Source of the DNA: CAYWMP01 sp964459445
GTDB taxonomy: Bacteria; Desulfobacterota; DSM-4660; Desulfatiglandales; HGW-15
Assembly (NCBI GenBank): GCA_964459445.1
Contig: CAYWMP010000130.1
Coordinates: 1 to 17,126 of the forward strand
Direction of reading: 5' to 3'
DNA: 17,126 bases
Below, piece after piece: positions 6,876 to 13,858 of the stretch. A program made the translations under genes and the position numbers. The notes under the pieces are model-generated. The model saw only the letters and a program-made list of their open reading frames with translations. It did not search any database and was not told the origin of the DNA. The number at the start of each line of letters is the position of its first letter. Position 1 is the stretch's first letter.

Positions 6876-7895
6876 ATGAACAGACAGCAGGCAAAACCAA
6901 TCGATGAATTCAGGTTTCGTGACCTTCATCCCGACATTCTGATCGGCACGGCAAGTGATCGATATGCGGGCTGGATCGGACAAATCTATTCAGAGATGCC
7001 TTACAAAAATAGAATTACAAAAAGGGCAAAAAAGGTCGCCAAGGAATCCTTTCAAGAGAGTGTGTTACCGGTCGAAAGTGTCGAAGAGTATTTCCAGCAT
7101 TTCTCAGTCCTCGAACTCGACTTTACTTTTTATAGCCCCCTTCTTGATAAAGAACTAAAGCCGACCAGGAATCACCATGTTCTAGGTATCTATAGGAAGT
7201 ATCTAAAAAAAGGCGATCATGTGATTCTAAAGATTCCTCAGGTGGTATTTGCCCAAAGGCTCTGGAGGGGAGGCAAGTTCATTGAAAATCCCGACTATCT
7301 CAATCCGGACATATTCATTCGTCAATTCTATGAGCCTGTTCAGGAGCTTCTAGGAGAACTGGTCAAGGGATTTATCTTTGAGCAGGAATACCAACCAAAA
7401 AAGGACCGCGGGTCACAGGGAGAATATGCAGAGAAACTCGACGAGTTCCTCACTCAACTCCCAAAAGACGACCGATATCATATGGAAGTCAGGACGGAAT
7501 ATTATCTTTCATCCGGCTACTTCGAAATCCTTCAAAAACACGGCATCGGGCAGGTTCTCTCACACTGGACCTGGCTGCCGCCGCTGAAAAAGCAATTTGC
7601 AAAAGGGGGTACCACCTTCCTGAACGCCGGCAAACAGGTGATCATAAGGCTCATGACCCCCTTGAGGATGCGTTACGAACAGGCCTATGCAAAGGCCCAT
7701 CCCTTTGACAACATGGTCGAAGGCATGATGAGCCATCATATGGTTGAAGAAACTACAGACCTTATGCTTGAAGCCATCAAACAGGGGGCTGAGACGATTG
7801 TAATCATCAACAATCGTGCTGGCGGCAATGCCCCCATGATAGCGCAAAAGGTTTCCGGGGAATTTCTCAGAAGGTTTATTGAATTTCAGCAATAA
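6876..7895 (+). CDS. DUF72 (YecE-like) family protein
   Basis: A 339-residue soluble protein of the DUF72/YecE TIM-barrel family. The typical opening strand is present as IGTASDRYAGWIGQIY (about 22-37), with the family's following block VEEYFQHFSVLELDFTFYS (about 69-87), where a conserved E-x-(N/D)-x-(T/S)-F-Y occurs. Later come VILKIPQVVF and, at the C-terminus, IVIINNRAGGNAPMIA, the equivalent of the family's NN-x-x-G-x-A/N motif. At 339 residues it is longer than the common 240-280-residue members, mostly through insertions between about 38 and 68 and in the middle. No enzymatic activity has been established for the family as far as I know. AGGTGA lies about 6 bases before ATG 6876. Confidence 0.88.
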   Translation: MNRQQAKPIDEFRFRDLHPDILIGTASDRYAGWIGQIYSEMPYKNRITKRAKKVAKESFQESVLPVESVEEYFQHFSVLELDFTFYSPLLDKELKPTRNHHVLGIYRKYLKKGDHVILKIPQVVFAQRLWRGGKFIENPDYLNPDIFIRQFYEPVQELLGELVKGFIFEQEYQPKKDRGSQGEYAEKLDEFLTQLPKDDRYHMEVRTEYYLSSGYFEILQKHGIGQVLSHWTWLPPLKKQFAKGGTTFLNAGKQVIIRLMTPLRMRYEQAYAKAHPFDNMVEGMMSHHMVEETTDLMLEAIKQGAETIVIINNRAGGNAPMIAQKVSGEFLRRFIEFQQ

Positions 7896-8135
7896 CCAAA
7901 GATTTCCGAACATCTGAATTGATTAAATATTCCTTTTTTTGTAGAATCCTTCCGATCTTCTTCTCATTTTCGGTAACCCATCCGACGTCCATTTTTGGAA
8001 GTTGCAAAACACTGAAATTGAAAAAACTTGCAGAGCAACCTCTTATGACAAAACCTTTTTCTTGTTTATTAGATGAAGCCGCCGTTCTCCGGATCAAGTT
8101 AGTCTACTGATCGACTTACTCCTTTGGGGTGGAAA

Positions 8136-10823
8136 ATGAAAACCCTAATCCCACAAGACCGTTTTACCGGGTACAAACACTACTCATATCTTCGCATATC
8201 CATTTGCACCTTATTCTCTCTCCTAATGATCTGCTTTGTTTTTCCCAGACCTCTTGGCGCTAACACTGATGACCTTAAGAATGCTCTTGTCCTGCACTCC
8301 TATCATCATGGTTTTGATTGGACGGATAGCATAACCGAGGGAATAAAATCTGTTCTTGAAAAAAGTGACATCAAGTATGAACTTTACATTGAACACATGG
8401 ATGTCAAGCGACACCCAGCCAAGGAAACCTACCCTCATTTGGAACAGCTCTTCGAAGATCGATACCGCAATATAAATTTTGATGTCATTATCCTTTCCGA
8501 TGACTTTGCGCTGGATTTTATTATTGAGCGAAGGAGCAAACTCTTTCCATCTGTCCCAATAGTTTTTTGTGGCATCAACAACTACGAATCATCCAGAATT
8601 GAAAACGTAAGCGCAATCACAGGAGTTGCAGAAGACATCGATTTAAAGGGAACAATTGATTTAGCCTTGAAACTCCATCCAGGTATTAAAAACGTCGCCT
8701 TTATTAGCGACGGTGCACCTTCCGGGTTGCAGATGCTGAAACGAACTCGGAAAGTCATGTCACAGTATAGAGAAAAATTAGAATTGATTGAACTTTTCGA
8801 CCTCTCATTATCTGAATTAAAACAATCCTTAAACCGGCTCCCTGAAGATTCCATTGTTTTACATACTCATTACTACAGGGATAAAGGGAGCGGCAGGGCT
8901 CTCACTATTGAACAATCCTTTGCTTTTGTGCGTCAAAATTGCGAACTGCCGATTTACACGGGGTGGGATTTTCAAATCGGATATGGTGCAGCAGGTGGGG
9001 TTGTTACAAATGGGAACGCCCAGGGCAGCCTTGCCGCGAAAATGGTATTGAGAATTCTCAGAGATGAACAGGCTGATTCAATTCCTGTTATTGCCGAGAG
9101 CCCAAATACGCCGATGTTTGACTATAATTATTTGGCGCCTTTCGGGATCAGGTTATCCGATCTCCCAAAAGGGAGCATTGTTATAAATGAGCCGATATCT
9201 TTCTACTATCGTCACAAGTCGCTAGTGTGGCTTACATCATGTTTCATATTCGTACTTTGCCTCATTATAATCTCTCTCATAACGAATATTCTTCGGCGAA
9301 AGCAGGCTGAGGATGCACTTCGAGAGGGCGAAGAGAAGTATCGAGATCTGGTTGAAAACATCATTGACGTCATTTATGCCGTAGACCATAAAGGTGTGAT
9401 CACCTATGTCAGCCCATCAGTCATATCAATGCTGGGTTATCAACCGGAAGAAATCCAAGGTAGGCCTTTTTTCGATTTCATTCATCCCGAAGACCTTCCC
9501 CGCGTAAATGAAATTTTTCGAGAAGTCCTCGTGGGAAAAATCGAACCCAGCGAGTATAGGATCTTACGCAAATCAGGAGCGACCCTCTGGATTCGCTCTT
9601 CAAGCAGACCCATATATGAAGGAAAACAGCCGGTCGGTTTGCGGGGTGTTCTTGTGGACATCACCGAATCTAGACTTCTCCAGGATCAGCTTAGACAAGC
9701 CCAGAAAATGGAGGCCATAGGTACATTGGCGGGCGGCGTTGCGCATGATTTTAACAACATTCTCGGCATTATCGTAGGGAACACCGAACTGGCCATGGAT
9801 GATGTCCCTGACTGGAATCCTGCACATCATAACCTTGAAGAGGTTCGCAAGGCCTGTTTACGCGCCAGGGATATGGTCAGGCAAATCCTTGCTTTCAGCC
9901 GACACACCGATCAAAAGCTCGATGCCGTCAACATCAATCCTATCATTAGAGAATCCCTGCGGCTGATCAGATCCTCCATCCCAACAACCATTGACATTCG
10001 CCAAAACATACCCCGTGATACAGGTATCATCAAAGCCGATCCAACACAAATAAACCAAATCCTTATCAACCTCTGCACCAATGCTGCCCATGCCATGGGA
10101 GACAACGGGGGTGTATTGGAGGTAGGGCTGGAAAATGCGGAGCTAAATGAAGAGACAGTGACTCGGTATCCTAACCTCAGCCCGGGCAGGTATGTCAGGC
10201 TCTGGGTGAAAGATACCGGTCATGGAATAGAGCCCGATCATCTGGAGCGCATTTTCGATCCATACTTCACCACCAAGGATGTGGATGAGGGGACCGGGAT
10301 GGGTCTCGCAGTGGTTCACGGGATAGTCAAGAATCATGATGGCGCCATTAGGGCATGGAGCGAGCCCGGAAAGGGGACCACATTCGAGGTACTTTTCCCA
10401 ATCGTCGGAGGCGACGTGGAACCAAGAAAGAAGACCTATGAACCCATCCCTAAGGGGAATAAGAGGATCCTTTTTGTGGATGACGAGAGGCTCATGACCG
10501 AAACAGTTAAAACCATGCTCGAGCGCCTTGGTTATCATGTCAATGCAAAAATGAGCAGTGTGGATGCGTTGGATCTCTTCCGCGAAGATCCCCACAGCTT
10601 TGATCTCGTTATCACGGATATGACGATGCCGAAAATGACCGGTGATCAGCTTACCAAGGCGTTGCTTCAAATCCGTGCAGACATGCCCATCATTCTTTGC
10701 ACGGGCCATAGTAATAGGATTGATGAAGAAAAGGCCATGGAGTTAGGTGTTCGGGCCTTTGTTTTGAAACCCATTGTTGTGCGTGAAATGGCCGAAGCGA
10801 TCAGGAGGGTTTTGGACGCTTGA
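8136..10823 (+). CDS. Membrane hybrid histidine kinase with ABC-substrate-binding-like sensor, PAS and receiver domains
   Basis: This protein of 895 residues senses a signal outside and phosphorylates a partner. An N-terminal hydrophobic segment (about 17-40) is followed by an extracytoplasmic region (about 43-350) resembling the ABC-transporter substrate-binding family PF04392: LVLHSYHHGFDW, VIILSDDFAL, PIVFCGINNY and YNYLAPFGI. Then come a transmembrane helix (about 364-386), a PAS domain (about 405-510), the HisKA/HATPase kinase with phospho-His537 in GGVAHDFNNILG, N-box INLCTNAAHAM, DTGHGI, IFDPYFTTK and GTGMGLA, and a C-terminal receiver with DDE, phospho-Asp828 (ITDMTMP), a Thr in CTG and Lys in LKP. 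ATG 8136 is chosen because GGGGTGG precedes it; an in-frame TTG at 8124 is the alternative. The sigma-54 regulator 327 bp downstream is its probable partner. Confidence 0.92.
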   Translation: MKTLIPQDRFTGYKHYSYLRISICTLFSLLMICFVFPRPLGANTDDLKNALVLHSYHHGFDWTDSITEGIKSVLEKSDIKYELYIEHMDVKRHPAKETYPHLEQLFEDRYRNINFDVIILSDDFALDFIIERRSKLFPSVPIVFCGINNYESSRIENVSAITGVAEDIDLKGTIDLALKLHPGIKNVAFISDGAPSGLQMLKRTRKVMSQYREKLELIELFDLSLSELKQSLNRLPEDSIVLHTHYYRDKGSGRALTIEQSFAFVRQNCELPIYTGWDFQIGYGAAGGVVTNGNAQGSLAAKMVLRILRDEQADSIPVIAESPNTPMFDYNYLAPFGIRLSDLPKGSIVINEPISFYYRHKSLVWLTSCFIFVLCLIIISLITNILRRKQAEDALREGEEKYRDLVENIIDVIYAVDHKGVITYVSPSVISMLGYQPEEIQGRPFFDFIHPEDLPRVNEIFREVLVGKIEPSEYRILRKSGATLWIRSSSRPIYEGKQPVGLRGVLVDITESRLLQDQLRQAQKMEAIGTLAGGVAHDFNNILGIIVGNTELAMDDVPDWNPAHHNLEEVRKACLRARDMVRQILAFSRHTDQKLDAVNINPIIRESLRLIRSSIPTTIDIRQNIPRDTGIIKADPTQINQILINLCTNAAHAMGDNGGVLEVGLENAELNEETVTRYPNLSPGRYVRLWVKDTGHGIEPDHLERIFDPYFTTKDVDEGTGMGLAVVHGIVKNHDGAIRAWSEPGKGTTFEVLFPIVGGDVEPRKKTYEPIPKGNKRILFVDDERLMTETVKTMLERLGYHVNAKMSSVDALDLFREDPHSFDLVITDMTMPKMTGDQLTKALLQIRADMPIILCTGHSNRIDEEKAMELGVRAFVLKPIVVREMAEAIRRVLDA

Positions 10824-10828
10824 AACTC

Positions 10829-10921
10829 GTTGCTGGTTGCTGGTTGCTCGTTGCTCGTTAATGGCTATTCGAGACTTTCCGCTTATCCCTAAACGAGATA
10901 CGAGAAACCAGCAACCAGCAG
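10829..10921. repeat. GTTGCTGG-type inverted repeat between kinase and regulator genes
   Basis: Plus-strand units (GTTGCTGGTTGCTCG type, about 10829-10860) are mirrored by complementary units (GAGAAACCAGCAACCAGCA, about 10903-10921). They can form a long imperfect hairpin just after the kinase stop codon. It may act as a transcription attenuator between the two genes. The gap 10824-11150 otherwise holds the regulator's promoter region and no gene. Confidence 0.6.
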
Positions 10922-11044
10922 GAAGTCAATAATCTGACGAAACCGCATTTTCCCACCAACGATCATCCTGTTTTCGCTTTCCTTTATTCCACCTCATGAA
11001 CGATAACACATCGCAATTATTGATCAATTCTTATTGTAACTAAT

Positions 11045-11060
11045 TGGCACGTAATCTGCT
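11045..11060 (+). promoter_or_regulatory. Sigma-54 (-24/-12) promoter of the response-regulator gene
   Basis: TGGCACG (11045-11051), a 4-base spacer, then CTGCT (11056-11060), against the consensus TGGCACG-N4-TTGCW: one mismatch in the -12 element. Transcription would begin near 11072, giving a leader of about 80 bases before ATG 11151. A single TGAAC half-site lies upstream at 10997-11001; no tandem operator is seen here. Sigma-54 promoters need an AAA+ activator, so the regulator may control itself or be under another one. Confidence 0.65.
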
Positions 11061-11150
11061 TTGGTGAATGGATAGCGAATTCTTTTCATAATCGACCGAC
11101 TGTCCCGGACCAGGTATTTTGGGCAGTAAAAGGAATAGGAGTAGCGGAAT

Positions 11151-12587
11151 ATGGCAGAGGTGTTGATCATAGATGATGACAAACAGATGTGTCTAGCTTT
11201 GGCCTGGATGATTGAAGGTTTGGAACACCACGTGGAGTACGCCCTTTCAATTGAGAATGGGCTCGAAAAAGCCAATACAAAACCCTTTGACGCCGTATTC
11301 CTTGATGTCAATATGCCGGATGGATGCGGGCTTGATGTTTTGAACCGAATTCGAAAGGTCCCGACTCAGCCTGAAGTCATCATCATTACCGGGAACGGTG
11401 ATCCTGACGGCGCGGAGATTGCCATAAAAAACGGCGCTTGGGATTATTTGCAAAAACCTTTATCCGCCAAGCAGATTGAACTCCCCTTAACCCGTGTTCT
11501 TCAATATCGTCGAAACCATCGTGACAATTTCAAACCGCCTGTCGTATTAAAGCGTGATGGGATAATAGGCAACAGTCATGAAATCAATTCCTGCCTTGAA
11601 ACGCTGGCCTCTGCAGCTGAAAGTACGGCCAATGTGCTCTTTACAGGAGACACAGGAACAGGCAAGGAGATCTTTGCAAAGGCCTTGCATGAGAACAGTC
11701 CCAGGGCAGAACGAAACTTCGTTGTTGTGGATTGTGGTGCTCTTCCCGAAACCCTCATTGAAAGCTCGTTGTTTGGTTATGAGAAGGGTGCATTCACCGG
11801 AGCGAACAAATCCAAAGAGGGTTTGATCAGGCAAGCCGATCAAGGGACCCTTTTTCTTGATGAAGTGTGCGAGCTTAGTCTACCCCTGCAGAAGGCCTTT
11901 CTGCGAGTACTTCAAGAAAGAAGGTATCGTCCAATAGGCGGTCAAAAAGAGGTGAAAAGCGACTTCAGGCTGGTCGCTGCAACCAATAGAAACCCTGAAG
12001 ACATGGTCAAAAAGGGTCTGTTCAGGAAGGATCTTCTATACCGGCTTCAATCCATCTCCATTCATTTACCACCTCTAAGTGAACGTTCTGGAGACATAAC
12101 TGAATTAATAGTACACTATTCGGATAAAATCTCCACACGCTATGGGATAAAGCCTAAAGGATTCTCTCCTGATTTCATTGATTTATTCAATTCTTACGAT
12201 TGGCCCGGTAATGTGAGAGAACTCGTCAACACACTGGAAAGTGCCATAAACCAGGCTCGATACGAACCAATCCTTTTCCCAAGACACCTTCCGGAGCACA
12301 TCAGAATTCAAGTGGCAAGGGCATCTGTTGTTTCTAACATTTCTCTCAAAGACAAGACTATCCCTTTAGAAGAACAGAATATGCCTGACTTTAATCCGAC
12401 CTCAGATACTCCCCCAACCTATCGCGAATTCTGCAATGCCGTCCTAGCTGATGCGGGAAAGGAGTATTTTCGGAATCTCATGCAGAATACCGGGGGAAAA
12501 ATAAAGGAAGCCTGCCGCGTATCCAATCTGGGCCGAACCCGGCTCTACACACTCCTCAAAGAACACAATATATCAAGTACAAATTAG
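11151..12587 (+). CDS. Sigma-54-dependent response regulator (NtrC family)
   Basis: A 478-residue cytosolic transcription activator. The receiver (1-115) has the acidic pocket Asp8-10, phospho-Asp52 in AVFLDVNMP, Thr80 and Lys102. The AAA+ domain (about 136-375) has Walker A GDTGTGKE (166-173), the sigma-54-contacting loop GAFTGA (213-218), Walker B LFLDEV (234-239), and DLLYRL with the likely arginine finger. A linker of about 50 residues follows. The C-terminus (about 447-473, GGKIKEACRVSNLGRTRLYTLLKEH) is a Fis-type helix-turn-helix for DNA binding. All catalytic elements are intact. The start is supported by AGGAG at 11137-11141, 9 bases upstream. It sits between a hybrid kinase and cheW/chemoreceptor genes whose promoter region carries a sigma-54 site and tandem inverted repeats, so these are its likely input and target. 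Confidence 0.95.
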   Translation: MAEVLIIDDDKQMCLALAWMIEGLEHHVEYALSIENGLEKANTKPFDAVFLDVNMPDGCGLDVLNRIRKVPTQPEVIIITGNGDPDGAEIAIKNGAWDYLQKPLSAKQIELPLTRVLQYRRNHRDNFKPPVVLKRDGIIGNSHEINSCLETLASAAESTANVLFTGDTGTGKEIFAKALHENSPRAERNFVVVDCGALPETLIESSLFGYEKGAFTGANKSKEGLIRQADQGTLFLDEVCELSLPLQKAFLRVLQERRYRPIGGQKEVKSDFRLVAATNRNPEDMVKKGLFRKDLLYRLQSISIHLPPLSERSGDITELIVHYSDKISTRYGIKPKGFSPDFIDLFNSYDWPGNVRELVNTLESAINQARYEPILFPRHLPEHIRIQVARASVVSNISLKDKTIPLEEQNMPDFNPTSDTPPTYREFCNAVLADAGKEYFRNLMQNTGGKIKEACRVSNLGRTRLYTLLKEHNISSTN

Positions 12588-12592
12588 CATTC

Positions 12593-12852
12593 CTCGTTGC
12601 TGGTTCCTCGTTGCTGGTTTTGAGATTAAGAAAACTGAAACTGGAAACTTGAAACTCGAAACTGGGGAAGAGTTCTCAAACCACCTCTAGTTTCAAGTAT
12701 CGAGTATCCAGTTTCTGATTGCTCGTTGCTGGTTGCTAGTTGCTCATTACTGGTTGCTGGTTCCTCGTTGCTGGCTGCTCGGTTCTGAAGGGGCACTGTC
12801 CAACATGTATTCTAAGAGAGGAACGAGAGACCAGAAACGAGTAACGAGTTTG
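12593..12852. repeat. Nested GTTGCTGG / GAAACTGG repeat block
   Basis: The first part of the 723-bp gap between the regulator gene and cheW is low-complexity repeat. It has GTTGCTGG-type units at 12593-12618 and 12722-12782, and complementary units (GAACGAGAGACCAGAAACGAGTAACGAG type) at about 12820-12849. Between the first two groups, GAAACTGGAAACTTGAAACT-type sequence (12638-12665) faces its complement (about 12690-12716). The whole forms nested inverted repeats with no coding capacity. Possible roles are termination after the regulator gene or selfish repeat growth. It separates the regulator transcript from the cheW control region. Confidence 0.65.
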
Positions 12853-12856
12853 CAGC

Positions 12857-12923
12857 GTTCACTTTTTATGAACAGATCAGTTCACCTCCACTGAACAATT
12901 TGTTCACTTTGATTGAACAATTC
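12857..12923. promoter_or_regulatory. Three tandem operator-like units, each GTTCA-N7-TGAAC
   Basis: Units start at 12857, 12880 and 12902 with spacing 23 and 22 bp. Each begins GTTCA, has 7 variable bases and continues TGAACA; the last two share TGAACAATT. The intervening TGAACAATTTGTTCA (12892-12906) is itself a perfect palindrome. A periodicity of about two helical turns puts the sites on one face of DNA. They lie about 80-150 bp upstream of a sigma-54 promoter (13005-13020), the normal place for an upstream activating sequence of an NtrC-type activator. That the regulator at 11151 is the binder is inferred from adjacency. Confidence 0.6.
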
Positions 12924-13004
12924 TAGAAATCTCCCAATTCCCCTTCCCTTTCGTTCCAATGGTAACCACCTGATATCTAAACATCTATCCTGTTTTCGTC
13001 TGAT

Positions 13005-13020
13005 TGGCACGCTTGTTGAT
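13005..13020 (+). promoter_or_regulatory. Sigma-54 (-24/-12) promoter for cheW and the chemoreceptor gene
   Basis: TGGCACG (13005-13011), a 4-base spacer CTTG, then TTGAT (13016-13020), against consensus TGGCACG-N4-TTGCW. The -24 element is perfect and the -12 keeps the essential G but has A for C. Transcription would begin near 13032, leaving a leader of about 280 bases before cheW with no recognised riboswitch. The tandem GTTCA/TGAAC units upstream strengthen the assignment. Confidence 0.6.
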
Positions 13021-13310
13021 TAGCTTAGTCATGCCCCAAGAAATTTGTGCGGAATCAAAAAACGCCTAAAACACTGATGCTGCACCATTACAAAATAGGC
13101 AGGAAGTGAAACTCGAGGAAGTGAATCCTCTGAATGATAAGGATTTTGAGGATTTTTAAGAATAGGTTGCGAGTTGTGGGTCGAGAATAGCGTGATAGAC
13201 GACTGGGCAACTCGATCTTTTTCAAAACTCATTTTTCAATACTCAATTTTCAATTTTAAATCATAAGCGGAGTGTATTGCAGGTTCTAACAAAAAGGAGG
13301 TGAAGTAAAC

Positions 13311-13823
13311 ATGGGAGATATCGCAGAAAAGATGGATCAGGCGGTAAGGGTTGTGGCTGACAGCGAAGGCAAATATCTGACTTTCACTATGGCCGATGAA
13401 GAGTATGGGATCGGCATCCTCAAAATCAAAGAGATCATCGGGATGATGCCTATTACCTCGGTACCCCAGACACCTGAGTTCGTCAAAGGGGTGATCAATC
13501 TTCGGGGAAAAGTCATCCCCGTCATTGACCTCAGGCTCCGGTTCGGAATGGAGTCGATTGACTACAATGAGCGGACTTGTATCGTCGTGGTGGAGATCGC
13601 AGGTAAGGCCGGGAACGTGATGATTGGTATTGTGGTGGATTCTGTATCCGAAGTCTTGAATATCAAGGGGGAGGAGATAGAGGAAACCCCGACTTTTGGC
13701 ACAAAGTTGAATACGGATTACATACTGGGCATGGCCAAGATGGAAGGCGGTGTGAAGATCCTGCTGGATATCGACAGCGTGCTCAGTTCTGAAGAAATCA
13801 AAAACCTTGAGAAGGTGGCCTAA
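13311..13823 (+). CDS. cheW: Chemotaxis coupling protein
   Basis: CheW links chemoreceptors to the histidine kinase CheA in membrane-bound signalling arrays. This protein has 170 residues, the usual size. Diagnostic blocks are YLTFTMADEEYGIGILKIKEII (about 22-43), the central VPQTPEFVKGVINLRGKVIPVIDLR (about 53-77), where Arg in NLRG matches the CheA/receptor contact, then VIGIVVDSVSEVL-type strand (MIGIVVDSVSEVLNI, about 104-118) and a C-terminal ILLDIDSVLS. A near-perfect ribosome-binding site (AAGGAGGTGA, about 13294-13303) precedes the ATG. The chemoreceptor gene follows after 35 bp, so both are one transcript. No cheA, cheY, cheR or cheB is in the window; the pair must use a kinase encoded elsewhere. 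Confidence 0.95.
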   Translation: MGDIAEKMDQAVRVVADSEGKYLTFTMADEEYGIGILKIKEIIGMMPITSVPQTPEFVKGVINLRGKVIPVIDLRLRFGMESIDYNERTCIVVVEIAGKAGNVMIGIVVDSVSEVLNIKGEEIEETPTFGTKLNTDYILGMAKMEGGVKILLDIDSVLSSEEIKNLEKVA

Positions 13824-13858
13824 AATGGCCAATTGACACATAAATTAGGAGAAAAAAA

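Noticed and set aside
8124..8135. TTG 8124 as the start of the hybrid kinase
   Set aside because: It would add four residues and place the GGGGTGG ribosome-binding-like sequence inside the gene; ATG 8136 is preferred.
10143..10709. 188-residue open frame on the minus strand opposite the kinase and receiver domains
   Set aside because: The plus strand encodes all the conserved kinase and receiver motifs here; the antisense frame has none.
12593..12852. CRISPR-like or satellite array
   Set aside because: Units are only 7-10 bp, degenerate and present in both orientations without spacers.
12857..12923. CRISPR array
   Set aside because: The 22-23 bp units are directly joined, without unique 30-40 bp spacers, and no cas gene is near. 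They fit an operator better.
13032..13310. Riboswitch in the long cheW leader
   Set aside because: I looked for GEMM-type cyclic-di-GMP and other familiar conserved blocks and recognised none; the end of the leader is AT-rich low-complexity sequence.
13236..13841. 201-residue open frame on the minus strand opposite cheW
   Set aside because: It covers cheW completely, has no ribosome-binding site or recognisable domain, and its composition is that of an antisense shadow.
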